From positions 159,545 through 223,544 of the forward strand of contig NZ_QQPQ01000003.1 of assembly GCF_003346715.1 (NCBI RefSeq): a DNA stretch of 64,000 bases. Reading direction: 5' to 3'. This document shows positions 34,312-44,343 of the stretch, one piece after another. The notes beneath the pieces are model-generated. The model ran no database searches. It was not told where the DNA came from and was given only the letters and a program-made list of their open reading frames with translations. The DNA is from Oceanispirochaeta sp. M1 (GTDB taxonomy: Bacteria; Spirochaetota; Spirochaetia; DSM-2461). Both the position numbers and the translations under genes were made by a program. How positions within the stretch are numbered: position 1 is the first letter of the stretch; each line of letters starts with the position of its first letter.

Positions 34312-35785
34312 TCTTCCTATCTTTTATATCTGAAAGGGCGTCTTCATAGACATCTATGTAGGCAAGAGCCGAAGGCTTCCATGAAAAATCCTTATTCATA
34401 CCGTTCCTTCTTAAAATCCTGACTTTATCAGGAGACTCTTCCCAGCACTCTACAGCTCTGTCCAGAGTCTCTCTCAGATATTCGGGGTCAGCCTTTTCAT
34501 AGACAAATCCAGTCGCCTGTTTCCAGCCTTCCCTGGAGAGTGGATCCCTGACAGAATCAGCCAGACCTCCCGTTTTTCTCACTATGGGTATAGTTCCGTA
34601 TTTCAGACTGTAGAGTTGATTCAGACCGCAGGGCTCGTAATGGCTTGGCATTATGAAAAAATCGGCACCCCCTTCAATGAGGTGAGACATCTCTTCATTG
34701 TATGCAATTTTGACGGATAGATTGGGCAGCTCACTGCTCAGTTTTTTAAGTTCTTCTTCAACCCAGGGTTCTCCGGTTCCAAGAATCACTACCTGAACCT
34801 TCTGTTCCCGGCAGAATCCCTCAAGGATGCCGTATCCCGGTCTGCAGAGCTCTTCAATTCCTTTCTGTTCAACAAGACGGGTAATCATGGCAAACAGAGG
34901 GATTTTCGGATCTTCAACCAGACTCATCTTTATCTGGAGTCTGGTTTTACACTGAGCTTTACCTTTCAAATCATAACTCGAGTAGTTATGGGGAGAGATG
35001 TATCTGTCAGATTCAGGATTCCAGCTGCTGTAATCTACTCCGTTTAGAATCCCTGTAAGATAATCCGCTCTATGATTCAATGACTGATCCAGGCCATGTC
35101 CATAGGCAAGGGTTTTGATCTCTTCAGCATAGTTTGGTGATACTGTGGTAATTCTATTGTTGTTTTCAATACCTGTTTTAAGGAAGTTAACATAGCCGTC
35201 CTTCATCATATTGAAACGATGGGTGTCATCCTGTTTCAGTCCTGTCCAGGGGAGGTCTCTTTTATGATAGGTCCCCTGATATCCCATATTGTGAATTGTA
35301 AAGACAGAAGCTGTATTTTTAAATTTTTCATCCGATCTTTTCAGATAAAGAGGAGAAAGTCCTGTGGGCCAGTCATGGCTGTGAAGTATATCTGGAATCC
35401 AGTTCAGATAGAGACAGACCGATTCAAATGAAGCTGCCAAGAGGCTGAATCTGTGAGCATTATCCGGGTATGAGGACGCCGGGGTGGGACCGTATATTCC
35501 TTTCCGACTAAAGTATTTATCACTCTCTAAAAAGTAGACGGTAATACCGGATTCATCCATTTCAGTACTGTAGAGGGCCGCTTTTTCTGTTCGAAAGACC
35601 ATATTTATGTGTAATTCACTAAGAAACTCAAGTCCCTCACGCTTTACATCATTGTAGAGAGGCATCAGTATGCGCACATCACTGTCTTCCTGTTTCAAGG
35701 CCAGAGAAAGTGCACTTACCATATCAGCCAGTCCACCCGACTTGGCATAGGGAACAGTTTCACTGCTCATCATAAGTATTTTCAT
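34286..35785 (-). CDS. glgA: Glycogen synthase (ADP-glucose, GT5)
   Basis: The 499-residue enzyme starts MKILMMSSETVPYAKSGGLAD; the KSGGL loop (15-19) binds ADP-glucose. The C-terminal EPCGLNQLYSLKYGTIPIVRKTGGLADSV region is the second family signature. It extends alpha-1,4-glucan chains in the cytoplasm. GGAGGGG precedes the ATG. It lies 18 bp downstream of the GH3 gene on the same strand. Confidence 0.95.
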   Translation of the reverse strand: MKILMMSSETVPYAKSGGLADMVSALSLALKQEDSDVRILMPLYNDVKREGLEFLSELHINMVFRTEKAALYSTEMDESGITVYFLESDKYFSRKGIYGPTPASSYPDNAHRFSLLAASFESVCLYLNWIPDILHSHDWPTGLSPLYLKRSDEKFKNTASVFTIHNMGYQGTYHKRDLPWTGLKQDDTHRFNMMKDGYVNFLKTGIENNNRITTVSPNYAEEIKTLAYGHGLDQSLNHRADYLTGILNGVDYSSWNPESDRYISPHNYSSYDLKGKAQCKTRLQIKMSLVEDPKIPLFAMITRLVEQKGIEELCRPGYGILEGFCREQKVQVVILGTGEPWVEEELKKLSSELPNLSVKIAYNEEMSHLIEGGADFFIMPSHYEPCGLNQLYSLKYGTIPIVRKTGGLADSVRDPLSREGWKQATGFVYEKADPEYLRETLDRAVECWEESPDKVRILRRNGMNKDFSWKPSALAYIDVYEDALSDIKDRKTTEHTPGE

Positions 35786-35803
35786 GGATAAGCCCCTCCG
35801 TTA

Positions 35804-37474
35804 TTATTCATCGTTTAATAAATCAATAGGAAGTATTCCCCTGGGAGCAAAATCTCCCCTGATGGCGGCAAAACCGGCCTGATAGGATTCTATTCCAGTA
35901 CCATAAACAGCCACTGCATCTCTGACCCAGGGTACATCATTAAGATAGATTGGAGTCAGTGAGGAGAGGACAATAATTTTATCTTCCAGATCTTCAAGTT
36001 CTTTCAGAATCCTGAGATCCTGTTTTCTGGACAGGCTGAAAATAATATAATCAAAATTGTCTGCCTGTTCCTTAATATAATCGACAACCTGCCATTTTTC
36101 ATTAGTTTCGAAAGAGTAGGGTATACGCATACTATTGCCATGGAAAAAGGCAGTGCCGCTTCGTCTGAACTCTGAGTAGAGCCCGGCGATCAGTACCTGA
36201 CTGTTTGCAGGGAGGGGAAAGGAAGACTGTCTCAGAATAGTTATACTTCTTGCTGCCTGACCGAAGAAAAACTCCTGACTCCCTGCAGCGGGAATATCCT
36301 GATCAATTCCCTGAGTATCCGGTTTGAAAGGAACATGATCCTCTCTTTTAAGATAATCAGCTTTTACTTTCAGTATCCGTGCAGCAGCAATGCGCATACT
36401 TTTTTCAAAATCACTGTCATTTTGAATCAGATACATCAGGTGGTTCCATATCTGCTGATGCATTGACGGTGATCGGCTGATAAGGAGAAAATCACTTCCC
36501 GCCCGTATTGCTGTTTCACAAATTTCCGGTAGTGATTCATTCTCGTACTGGGCGCCGTGCATTACGAGGTCGTCCGTTATTACGAGTCCTTCGTAATTCA
36601 GTTCATCCCTCAGTATATCTTTAAGGAAAACTGAACAGAGAGAAGCAGGTTTCATATTACCCGTAATTTCAGGAAATGCCAGGTGACCGGCCATTATGGC
36701 GGGGAGACCTTCCTGAATCATCATTTTATAGGGAATCAGATCGTGACTATCCAGAAATTTACGGTCAGAAGGGATCACAGGAAGTGTTCCATGGGAGTCT
36801 TGATCGGCATTGCCGTGACCCGGGAAATGTTTAGCCGTGGCAATAACGCCGGCATCTTCCATTCCCTTGAAAAAAGCAGTACCAAGTACGCCGGTCTGGA
36901 TCGGGTCCTGTGAAAATGCACGGGGACCGATTACATCCGCAAGAGGATTAAGGTATACATCCACCGTGGGAGCAAAATTCATATTGATTCCAAGACGCCG
37001 AAGTTCGGAAGCTATGTAATATCCTGTCTGGTAAGAGTCATGGGGAATACCGGAAGCACCTAAAGCCAGGTTTCCCGGAGTAATTGAGCTCTCTCCCTTT
37101 ATATGTCGAACCCAACCGCCTTCCTGATCTGTAGCAATCAGAAGGGGTATCTTCAATCTTGTAGATAGAGCACCATCCTGCATAATTCCGATGGTGTCGG
37201 CGAGAACGGAGAGATCATTGGCATTCCATCCGAAGATCTTGATGCCTCCGATCTTCTTCTCAACAATCCAATCCATAATCACAGGAGAGGCAATCTCCCC
37301 TGTATAACCGAGCATCATTACCTGCCCGAGTAATTCATCATTACTCATATCAGCAGCAAGAGAACTTGCAAGATCTTCAGAGGAGAGTTCCGAGTTGAAA
37401 TCCAGGGAATATAGAGAAGAAAGAGCTCCTGCCGTAATTAAATACAGCAGGAGTAATATGCGAAATGAGGTCAC
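35804..37474 (-). CDS. Exported GH3 glycosidase (NagZ/beta-N-acetylhexosaminidase-like)
   Basis: A 556-residue protein with a signal peptide (about 1-23) and a GH3 barrel. The NagZ-type KHFPGHG motif at 215-221 with DSH at 226-228 supplies the catalytic His/Asp pair, and the nucleophile Asp lies in VITDDLVMHG (about 301-302). A C-terminal domain (about 385-556) resembles the second GH3 domain. NagZ-like enzymes cut N-acetylglucosamine from peptidoglycan fragments. The GTG at 37474 (AGGA upstream) is preferred because an ATG at 37618 would lie inside trxB. Confidence 0.85.
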   Translation of the reverse strand: MTSFRILLLLYLITAGALSSLYSLDFNSELSSEDLASSLAADMSNDELLGQVMMLGYTGEIASPVIMDWIVEKKIGGIKIFGWNANDLSVLADTIGIMQDGALSTRLKIPLLIATDQEGGWVRHIKGESSITPGNLALGASGIPHDSYQTGYYIASELRRLGINMNFAPTVDVYLNPLADVIGPRAFSQDPIQTGVLGTAFFKGMEDAGVIATAKHFPGHGNADQDSHGTLPVIPSDRKFLDSHDLIPYKMMIQEGLPAIMAGHLAFPEITGNMKPASLCSVFLKDILRDELNYEGLVITDDLVMHGAQYENESLPEICETAIRAGSDFLLISRSPSMHQQIWNHLMYLIQNDSDFEKSMRIAAARILKVKADYLKREDHVPFKPDTQGIDQDIPAAGSQEFFFGQAARSITILRQSSFPLPANSQVLIAGLYSEFRRSGTAFFHGNSMRIPYSFETNEKWQVVDYIKEQADNFDYIIFSLSRKQDLRILKELEDLEDKIIVLSSLTPIYLNDVPWVRDAVAVYGTGIESYQAGFAAIRGDFAPRGILPIDLLNDE

Positions 37475-37502
37475 AGACTGTCCTATTTTATAAGCTGAAG
37501 GC

Positions 37503-38435
37503 TTAAATATAGGCTTCTCCCTTAAGGTCGTCAATATAGCCGGATGCAGTATGTGCTGCCACGGCACCGTCAGAAGCAGCTGTAATGATCTGTCTAAAGG
37601 GTGTATCACGTACATCACCCACAGCGTAAAGACCTTTTACTGATGATTCCATATGTACATCTGTGATGACATATCCGGTTTCATCCATTTTAACTTCGGG
37701 CACAAGCTGTGTCTGAGGTATGGAACCTACAAAGATAAAAGTAGCATCAAAATTTTCTTCATATACTTCATCAGAGTCGGTCTTTGCCAGAACTACGCGG
37801 TCTAATTTAGTCTCATTACCCTTGATTTCCTTAACAATAGTGTTGAAACGGACTTCAATATTTGGATTTTTAAGAACTCTGTCCGCAACAGCTTTCTGGG
37901 CTCTGAAACGGTCTTTTCTATGGACCATTACAACTTTATCAGTAAGGTTGGCGAGGTAGTTGGCCTCGTCACAGGCAGCATCTCCACCACCCACAACCAG
38001 CATTTTTTTATTCTTAAAGAAGGGGCCGTCGCAAGTAGCACAGTAAGATACACCTCTGCCTCCGAACTCTTCTTCTCCCGGTACATCCAGATGTCTGTGT
38101 TTAGCACCAGTTGCCAGGACAACGGTTTTTGCAGTAATAGTATCTTTGGAAGTTTCAATGATAAAATCATTTCCCTTCTTACTAACCTTTCTAACAGAAG
38201 CTGTCAGAAATTCAGCTCCGAATTTCTGAGCCTGTTTATGCATATCCATTGAAAGCTGAAATCCGTTTACAGGTTCAGGAAATCCTGGATAATTCTCCAG
38301 GTCTGAAATAAGGAGAGCCTGTCCACCGGGAGCCATTTCTTCAATTACCAATGTTTTCAGATTGGATCTGGCACCGTATTGAGCAGCTGATAAACCGGCA
38401 ATGCCTCCGCCGATGATGACCATGTCTTTTTCCAT
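37503..38435 (-). CDS. trxB: Thioredoxin reductase
   Basis: A 310-residue FAD/NADPH enzyme of the low-Mr TrxB type: N-terminal GGGIAGLSAAQYGAR (about 9), redox pair CATC near residues 133-136, NADPH-binding GGGDAACDEA, and C-terminal GLYAVGDVRD. It reduces thioredoxin and so supports the peroxiredoxin. Ribosome site AAGGAG. The same palindrome as at the nitroreductase and Dabb genes lies 26 bp upstream of its start. Confidence 0.95.
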   Translation of the reverse strand: MEKDMVIIGGGIAGLSAAQYGARSNLKTLVIEEMAPGGQALLISDLENYPGFPEPVNGFQLSMDMHKQAQKFGAEFLTASVRKVSKKGNDFIIETSKDTITAKTVVLATGAKHRHLDVPGEEEFGGRGVSYCATCDGPFFKNKKMLVVGGGDAACDEANYLANLTDKVVMVHRKDRFRAQKAVADRVLKNPNIEVRFNTIVKEIKGNETKLDRVVLAKTDSDEVYEENFDATFIFVGSIPQTQLVPEVKMDETGYVITDVHMESSVKGLYAVGDVRDTPFRQIITAASDGAVAAHTASGYIDDLKGEAYI

Positions 38436-38460
38436 ATTCTTTAAGTCTCCTTGAACTATC

Positions 38461-38479
38461 GAGACTGATTTACAGTCTC
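38461..38479. promoter_or_regulatory. Copy 3 of the shared palindrome (GAGACTG-ATTTA-CAGTCTC) upstream of trxB
   Basis: Perfect 7-bp arms around ATTTA, containing the same CTGATTTACAG core as the other two copies. On the minus strand it sits between a possible TTGACG and GATAGT. A second palindrome, AAGGCCATATGGCCTT, is at 38496-38511. The remaining AT-rich stretch to 38660 should hold the promoter of the next gene on the plus strand; nothing else was seen. Confidence 0.5.
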
Positions 38480-38662
38480 GTCAATTTACATATTAAAGGC
38501 CATATGGCCTTAAGCATATATACATATTTATTTGTATAATATAATAATTGGTTTTCATAAAATCAATTTTAAACCATCAATCTTATTCTAAATCAAAACC
38601 CGGAAATATTCCGAAACAATATCTTTGATATAAAGTTTTTTTTCTGTAGAATAGGACATAGG

Positions 38663-40084
38663 ATGTTTATAAAAAATAAAACGGCCACTGTTATTATACT
38701 GCTTTTACTTATTGTGATAATTTCTCCCTGCAGTTTTGCCGACAGCACTGCCTTCCGATCCGATACACCCTATGGAGAGTTTACCGAGATGCCCGAACCC
38801 CTGACTACCGATCAGTTGGCCCGTCTGTCTCTTCTCAGTTCCGGGTTGAAGGAAGATCAACTTAATCCTTATCTGAGAAAATTGAGTAATATACTTAAAA
38901 ATTCAGAAAAAGTGATTACTCCTGTAATGAATACTGATGAAAAAGCAGAAGCCCTGCTCCTGTTTCTACATAATGATGTTTTTACACGTTACAGTCTTAC
39001 ACAGACATATCTTCATACTGTTCTGGATAAGGGGACATATAACTGTGTTTCATCCGCCCTGCTCTATATGATAGTCACCCGTTATCATGGAATACCCGTG
39101 GAAGGGATACATGCAGTAGACCATGCATTCTGTTTTATTCCCGGCAGCGGCATGCAGGGGATAGATATTGAGACTACAAATGAGTGGGGATTTGATCCGG
39201 GAAGCCGTAAGGAGTTTCAATCTTCCTTCACCAGTAGAACCGGTTATGCCTATGTGCCTCCGGGTAATTATAAAGCCAGGTTAAGGCTGGGTGATCGCGA
39301 TATGGCAGGTCTTATTCTGCAGAACAGAATTGTAGAACTCCAGAAGAAAAACCGACACATGGAAGCTTTGACCCTTGCCGCAGACCGACTGGCACTGACC
39401 GGAAGTGCCATGGCCAGACAGGACTATTTTAACTCAGTACAGAATGCGGCTGCTCAAAAGAATATTCAAAAAGATTATATTGCCGGTATCGAACTGATCA
39501 GCAGGGCAGCTCTTCAGGATGCTGATTTTCCGGATTTTCTGAGAGCTACCAGATCTCAGCTGGTGTACAATGCCTGTGCCGAAGCAGTCAACAGAAATAA
39601 CCTTACTGCAGCCAGACAGATTCTGTCATCCCAGAAATCCTATATTCTTGAAGAAGATATGTATGCCATGGAAACCCTTATTATTCAGAGAGATCTTGAA
39701 ATAAGATCCAAAGGGGAATTCTCATCTGCTTTAATAAATGAGATCGCCCAGGCAGCAGCCAAAGGTATTATCAGCAATACCAGAGCAGCCAGTCTTGCAG
39801 CCTATCACTACAGTCTGAAGAGCGAGGTTCTATCCAGCCAGGGGCGGAACAGAGATGCCTATCTATTTATGCTTGAGGCTGAACCCTGGATACAGAAAGA
39901 TAGGGAATATAAAAGACTGATTGGAATTATCCGCAACAATACAGCAATTGAATACCACAATAAAATCGTTACCCTGTTAAATGAAAATAAAAAAGAGGAT
40001 GCAGTCAAGATTCTTCAGGAAGGTCTTGAATTGATTCCCCGCAACTCTCTGCTTCTTCAGGATAAACGTAAGCTTGTTCCCTGA
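38663..40084 (+). CDS. Exported transglutaminase-like protein
   Basis: A 473-residue protein with a signal peptide (hydrophobic 9-20, likely cut after SFA). A transglutaminase-like Cys-His-Asp set is visible: C128 (YNCVSSALLY), H154 (AVDHAFCF) and D168 (GIDIETTN). The C-terminal 230 residues are helical and TPR-like, ending with a repeat of the EGLELIPRNSLLL type. It probably acts in the periplasm as a protease or cross-linking enzyme; the substrate is unknown. It precedes the flagellar hook genes by 163 bp. Confidence 0.75.
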   Translation: MFIKNKTATVIILLLLIVIISPCSFADSTAFRSDTPYGEFTEMPEPLTTDQLARLSLLSSGLKEDQLNPYLRKLSNILKNSEKVITPVMNTDEKAEALLLFLHNDVFTRYSLTQTYLHTVLDKGTYNCVSSALLYMIVTRYHGIPVEGIHAVDHAFCFIPGSGMQGIDIETTNEWGFDPGSRKEFQSSFTSRTGYAYVPPGNYKARLRLGDRDMAGLILQNRIVELQKKNRHMEALTLAADRLALTGSAMARQDYFNSVQNAAAQKNIQKDYIAGIELISRAALQDADFPDFLRATRSQLVYNACAEAVNRNNLTAARQILSSQKSYILEEDMYAMETLIIQRDLEIRSKGEFSSALINEIAQAAAKGIISNTRAASLAAYHYSLKSEVLSSQGRNRDAYLFMLEAEPWIQKDREYKRLIGIIRNNTAIEYHNKIVTLLNENKKEDAVKILQEGLELIPRNSLLLQDKRKLVP

Positions 40085-40247
40085 CCGTCACTCAGTATAA
40101 CTGACTGAATTTTCATAATTATCTAATTTCTCCACCCTTCCAGCTTCTCTCATACCCGGTATTTTCATTTTATTTGAAAGATGAAAAAGAAAATACTAAT
40201 ATTCTTTTTCCATAAACCGAAAATAGTAGAGAAGGAGTGTCTTTAGA

Positions 40248-40748
40248 ATGTCAGCTGACAAGATTACCAACAATTTGATTGATATTTTGAACAAAGAACT
40301 TAAGCTTCTGGAAGAGTACAATTCCGGCTGTGAGACACTGCATAAGTATGTCACAGCAAAGAACTGGACAAGACTTGAACTTACTCTGAACAGCCTTGGG
40401 AAAAAGGCTGATAAGCTGAACTCAATAGATCTTATCAGAGAGGAACTTGTTCTTCATCTGAAAGAAGACTATCAGCTTGATCCCGGAGTATCCTTCGGAA
40501 TGCTGATGACTCGACTTGACAGCGGGTATCAGAAAGAGATCAGGATTTTAAAGCAGAAACTGCGTCATGCAGTCAGTATGCTGCAGGTCAGGATTAACGG
40601 TATCGGGAATTATGCGGAAAGCCAGACTTCCGCTCTCAAGGATGTCCTGGATGTTCTTATTCCCGATCAAAAAGCCAGAATTTACAACAGCAGCGGTACG
40701 GCATCGCCCGTCGATAACAAACCCATGCTGTTTAACCATCAGTTTTAA
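40248..40748 (+). CDS. flgN: FlgN-type flagellar export chaperone
   Basis: A 166-residue, helical protein placed directly before flgK, as FlgN usually is. It has FlgN features: an N-terminal coiled coil with KELKLLEEYNSGCETLHKYV and central helices. FlgN holds the hook-filament junction proteins FlgK and FlgL before export. AGAAGGAG precedes the ATG. A sequence about 40 bp upstream (CTAA-N15-CCGAAAAT) loosely resembles the sigma-28 motif seen before flaB. Confidence 0.8.
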   Translation: MSADKITNNLIDILNKELKLLEEYNSGCETLHKYVTAKNWTRLELTLNSLGKKADKLNSIDLIREELVLHLKEDYQLDPGVSFGMLMTRLDSGYQKEIRILKQKLRHAVSMLQVRINGIGNYAESQTSALKDVLDVLIPDQKARIYNSSGTASPVDNKPMLFNHQF

Positions 40749-40762
40749 GGAAAGGATTGTTT

Positions 40763-42634
40763 ATGGGTTCCACATTCAGCGGTATTGAATTAGGAAAAAG
40801 AAGTTTACAGGCCCACACTCAGGGGTTGCAGACGATAGGACACAACCTCAGCAACGCTTCAACCGAGGGCTACAGCAGACAGAGAGTACGTCTGTCTGCA
40901 ACAGATCCGATCTACATGCCTCAGCTCAACAGGGCAGAGCGTCCGGGTCAGATCGGCCAGGGTGTGGACGTTACCATGGTGGAACGCATAAAGGACACCC
41001 TCCTTGAAAACAGAATAATCGCCCAGGGTGATGAAACCGGTTATTGGGACACCAGGGACCAATACCTGCTGATGGTGGAGCAGATCTATAACGAACCCTA
41101 TGATACTTCTGTAAGGTCTCTAATGGACAATTACTGGGACAGTTGGCAGGAGCTATCGGTTCATCCCGAAGATATGCCTGCCAGACAGGCTGTTCTGAAA
41201 AGGGGAGAATCCCTTATTGACGGAATCAACGGCCGTTACAGACGACTGAAAGAGACCAGAACCATGCTGAATGATGATGTGGCCGTATCAGTTGGTCAGG
41301 TAAACAGTATCCTCACTGATATTTCCAGACTCAATCTTCAGATAGAGAAGTCAGAAGCAGTAGGGGATAATCCAAATGATCTTCTTGACAGCAGAGACCT
41401 CCTGGTCGAGAAACTTTCAGGTTTTATAAATGTAACTGTAGATAACAGAGACCCCGATGAGTTTCTGATTCATACACAGGGAATGCATCTTATTCAGGGT
41501 AAACAGGTACATCTCCTGGATACTCAACCCAATCCTCTGAATGAAGGCTATCTGGATGTTAAATGGGCGGATACGGGGCGAGATGTAGATATCAGAAACG
41601 GTAAACTGGCGGCCCTCCTGGAACTCCGAGACGGTGATGTACGCGGTGAAATCCAGAAACTGGACATGATGACAGTAAACTTTACAGATATGGTCAATGA
41701 GGTTCACTCCGAAGCATTTTCTGCCAACGGAAGCACGGGAATCGACTTTTTCACAGAGTATCCATTTGTAAATAATGCCCTGGGTAATTATGACCGCAGC
41801 GGTGATGGAGAATTTGATTCCTCCTATATCTTCAGGATGACCGGAAATAACGCCCTTAATTCGGAGCAGCAGACCGGACTGGAAGGAACAATTACCCTCA
41901 ACGGTGCAGCCGGAGATATTTCAGTAGAATATTTTCCCACAGACCGTATTGCTGATATTGTTGACCGGATTAATAATGCGGGAGCCGAAGTTAAGGCCTT
42001 GATCAACAGAGAAGGAAGACTGGTCCTGAAGGGCAGTGCAGCCGATGATCTTGAGAATCCCGACTTTGTAATCCGTCATGTAGAGGATTCAGGTTCTTTC
42101 CTGGCAGGATATGCTGGTCTTTTAGGCGGAAGCGGTGCCGAAAATGCCTACAACTGGGATCAGGCTGATGCAGTCCTTGGACTGAGAGATATCGATTTCG
42201 CCGTTGCTCCTCTGACTCATCCGGCAGGCTGGATGGGGATAAATGAGGCTCTCCAGGCAGATCCCGCATCTATTGCCTCAGGCTTTGGTCTGAACGGTAG
42301 AGAGGGGCTTCCCGGAGACGGAAGTGCGGCCCTTGAGATTGCATCACTCAGAAACAAGTCTGTAATGGTCGGCCCCAGCACAACATTTGACGATTACTTT
42401 GCCGATGTTGTGGCTTCAATCGGACTGAAGGGTGAAGCTGCTCAGCAGGCCAACGAATCACAGCAGCTTGTTATGAAGGATCTTAAGGATTTTCAGTCAT
42501 CCATTTCCGGTGTGAATATGGATGAGGAGTTTGCAGAAATGATCAAGTTTCAGCATGGCTACAACGCAGCAGCCCGTTTTGTATCAAATATCAATGATAT
42601 GCTGGATACCATTATCAATAGAATGGGAGTGTAA
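40763..42634 (+). CDS. flgK: Flagellar hook-associated protein 1 (FlgK)
   Basis: A 623-residue protein with the flagellar rod/hook N-terminal pattern (GIELGKRSLQAHTQGLQTIGHNLSNASTEGYSRQRV) and the C-terminal helical pattern ending FQHGYNAAARFVSNINDMLDTIINRMGV. The two ends form the coiled coil of the hook-filament junction. The ATG at 40763 follows AAAGGA; the in-frame TTG at 40757 is less likely. It lies between flgN and flgL. Confidence 0.95.
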   Translation: MGSTFSGIELGKRSLQAHTQGLQTIGHNLSNASTEGYSRQRVRLSATDPIYMPQLNRAERPGQIGQGVDVTMVERIKDTLLENRIIAQGDETGYWDTRDQYLLMVEQIYNEPYDTSVRSLMDNYWDSWQELSVHPEDMPARQAVLKRGESLIDGINGRYRRLKETRTMLNDDVAVSVGQVNSILTDISRLNLQIEKSEAVGDNPNDLLDSRDLLVEKLSGFINVTVDNRDPDEFLIHTQGMHLIQGKQVHLLDTQPNPLNEGYLDVKWADTGRDVDIRNGKLAALLELRDGDVRGEIQKLDMMTVNFTDMVNEVHSEAFSANGSTGIDFFTEYPFVNNALGNYDRSGDGEFDSSYIFRMTGNNALNSEQQTGLEGTITLNGAAGDISVEYFPTDRIADIVDRINNAGAEVKALINREGRLVLKGSAADDLENPDFVIRHVEDSGSFLAGYAGLLGGSGAENAYNWDQADAVLGLRDIDFAVAPLTHPAGWMGINEALQADPASIASGFGLNGREGLPGDGSAALEIASLRNKSVMVGPSTTFDDYFADVVASIGLKGEAAQQANESQQLVMKDLKDFQSSISGVNMDEEFAEMIKFQHGYNAAARFVSNINDMLDTIINRMGV

Positions 42635-42637
42635 TAG

Positions 42638-43885
42638 ATGAGACGAGTAAGCACTAACATGCCGAACACTGATCTCCAGTATCAGATGAGGCTTAAAGAT
42701 TTTAAAATGAATGAAATGCAGACTGGCATCGGCAGCAGCAGAAGATTGAATAATCTCCGGGATGATCCCATTGCTGCAGCCCACTCAACCAGGCTGAGTT
42801 CTCATATTACTCATCTTACTAGGTATTCTGATAATATTGGTACAGCCCAGGGTGAGTACTCTCTGGCGGAAACTTCCATGAACCAGTCGGTACAGGTTGT
42901 TCAGCGGCTCAGAGAACTTGCTGTACAGGGAAGCAACGGTACCTATTCAAAAGAAGAACTGGGATATATGGCCATCGAGACAAATGAGCTCCTCAAAGAG
43001 CTGGTTTCCATGGCAAATACCCGTACTGCCGACGGCAGAACCCTCTTTGGTGCCAACGACACGAAAAATGATCCCTTTGTAGCCATGAAGAGTAGAGTAG
43101 AGGGAATCGAGGGTGCTGTAATTTCTGAAGTACGTTATGCAGGAAATATCACAGCCAATCAGACTGAAATAGGTGAAGGAACAAGAATTGACCTGAACTT
43201 TGCAGGAAATAAGGTCTACTGGGCTGAGAATCAGCAGATTTTCGCACAGCGGGATACACTGGATTATGTGGTCAAGGAAGACAGCACCATCAGCATTGAC
43301 GGCAAAGAGATTGCCTTAAAGACCGGTGATAATATTCACGGGATCATTTCAAAGATCAATGACAGTGATCTGGCAGTTAAGGCTTCACTTGATCCTGTTA
43401 CCAACAGTTTCACAATAGAATCAACAGTTCCCCATCAGATCTGGATTGATGAAGATCCCGACTCAAAAGTGCTCAAGGATATTGGACTTCTGGCTGAAAG
43501 CGGAAGTAGACCTCCCGAGAATCTTCATAAAGATGTCATGGTCGGCGGTGGTTCACTCTTTGATATGGTCATAGGCCTCAGAGACAGTCTTCTCACAGGA
43601 GACCAGGAGGCAGTCGGCGGCCGGATTCTGGGCGGACTGGACAAGTCACTTGGCAACCTGCTGAACAATATGGCCGATCTGGGATCCCGGAATGAGCGTC
43701 TTGATCACAGTTTTGCCAGACTGGACAGTGAAAAAATGAATGTGATTGCAGTAAATTCCAAGCTGACTGATATAGACATGACAGAAGCAATAACTAATCT
43801 CAAGATGCTTGAATACACACAGAAGGCGGCCTATCAGTCCGCTTCCAAGATCCTGCAATCTAATCTTATGGACTTTTTGAGGTAA
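42638..43885 (+). CDS. flgL: Flagellar hook-associated protein 3 (FlgL)
   Basis: A 415-residue flagellin-like junction protein. The N-terminal MRRVSTNMPNTDLQYQMRLKD and C-terminal LTDIDMTEAITNLKMLEYTQKAAYQSASKILQ segments match FlgL and resemble the flagellin D0/D1 helices. It starts 3 bp after flgK and ends 2 bp before fliW, so translation is probably coupled. Confidence 0.94.
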   Translation: MRRVSTNMPNTDLQYQMRLKDFKMNEMQTGIGSSRRLNNLRDDPIAAAHSTRLSSHITHLTRYSDNIGTAQGEYSLAETSMNQSVQVVQRLRELAVQGSNGTYSKEELGYMAIETNELLKELVSMANTRTADGRTLFGANDTKNDPFVAMKSRVEGIEGAVISEVRYAGNITANQTEIGEGTRIDLNFAGNKVYWAENQQIFAQRDTLDYVVKEDSTISIDGKEIALKTGDNIHGIISKINDSDLAVKASLDPVTNSFTIESTVPHQIWIDEDPDSKVLKDIGLLAESGSRPPENLHKDVMVGGGSLFDMVIGLRDSLLTGDQEAVGGRILGGLDKSLGNLLNNMADLGSRNERLDHSFARLDSEKMNVIAVNSKLTDIDMTEAITNLKMLEYTQKAAYQSASKILQSNLMDFLR

Positions 43886-43887
43886 AA

Positions 43888-44343
43888 ATGCAGATAATAA
43901 CAAAAGCCTACGGCGAAGTAGAAATAGATGAAAGGCAGATCATTACATTTCCTAATGGTCTGTTCGGTTTCGAGACATTACATGATTTTGCACTTCTCGA
44001 TGCAACTCAGCAGCCATTTTACTGGCTTCAGTCAATTGATGTGGATCAGGTAGCCTTTGTATTGATTAAACCTTCCATTTTCAGGCCGGATTATACTCCG
44101 GCAGTGATGAAGTCTGAATTGGAGGCGCTCTCTCTGAAAGACAGCAGTGAAGAGAATGCCCTGGTTTTCAGCATTGTTACATTTCTGGATGATAATCAGA
44201 ATATGACAGCCAACTTGCAGGGCCCGGTCATTGTAAACCGTCATGCAAGAGTGGGACGTCAGTGTATTTCAACAGATCCCCGTTGGGAGACAAGGCATAA
44301 TATTGCAGAGGAAATTGCTTCTCAGAGGAACAGCATATGCTGA
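43888..44343 (+). CDS. fliW: Flagellar assembly factor FliW
   Basis: A 151-residue Fli[21 protein letters not shown] near the start and the [17 protein letters not shown] segment near the end. FliW binds flagellin and, when free, binds CsrA to relieve repression of flagellin mRNA. Its stop overlaps the csrA start by 7 bp, the usual pairing. Both flaB leaders in this window carry CsrA-type hairpins. Confidence 0.95.
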   Translation: MQIITKAYGEVEIDERQIITFPNGLFGFETLHDFALLDATQQPFYWLQSIDVDQVAFVLIKPSIFRPDYTPAVMKSELEALSLKDSSEENALVFSIVTFLDDNQNMTANLQGPVIVNRHARVGRQCISTDPRWETRHNIAEEIASQRNSIC

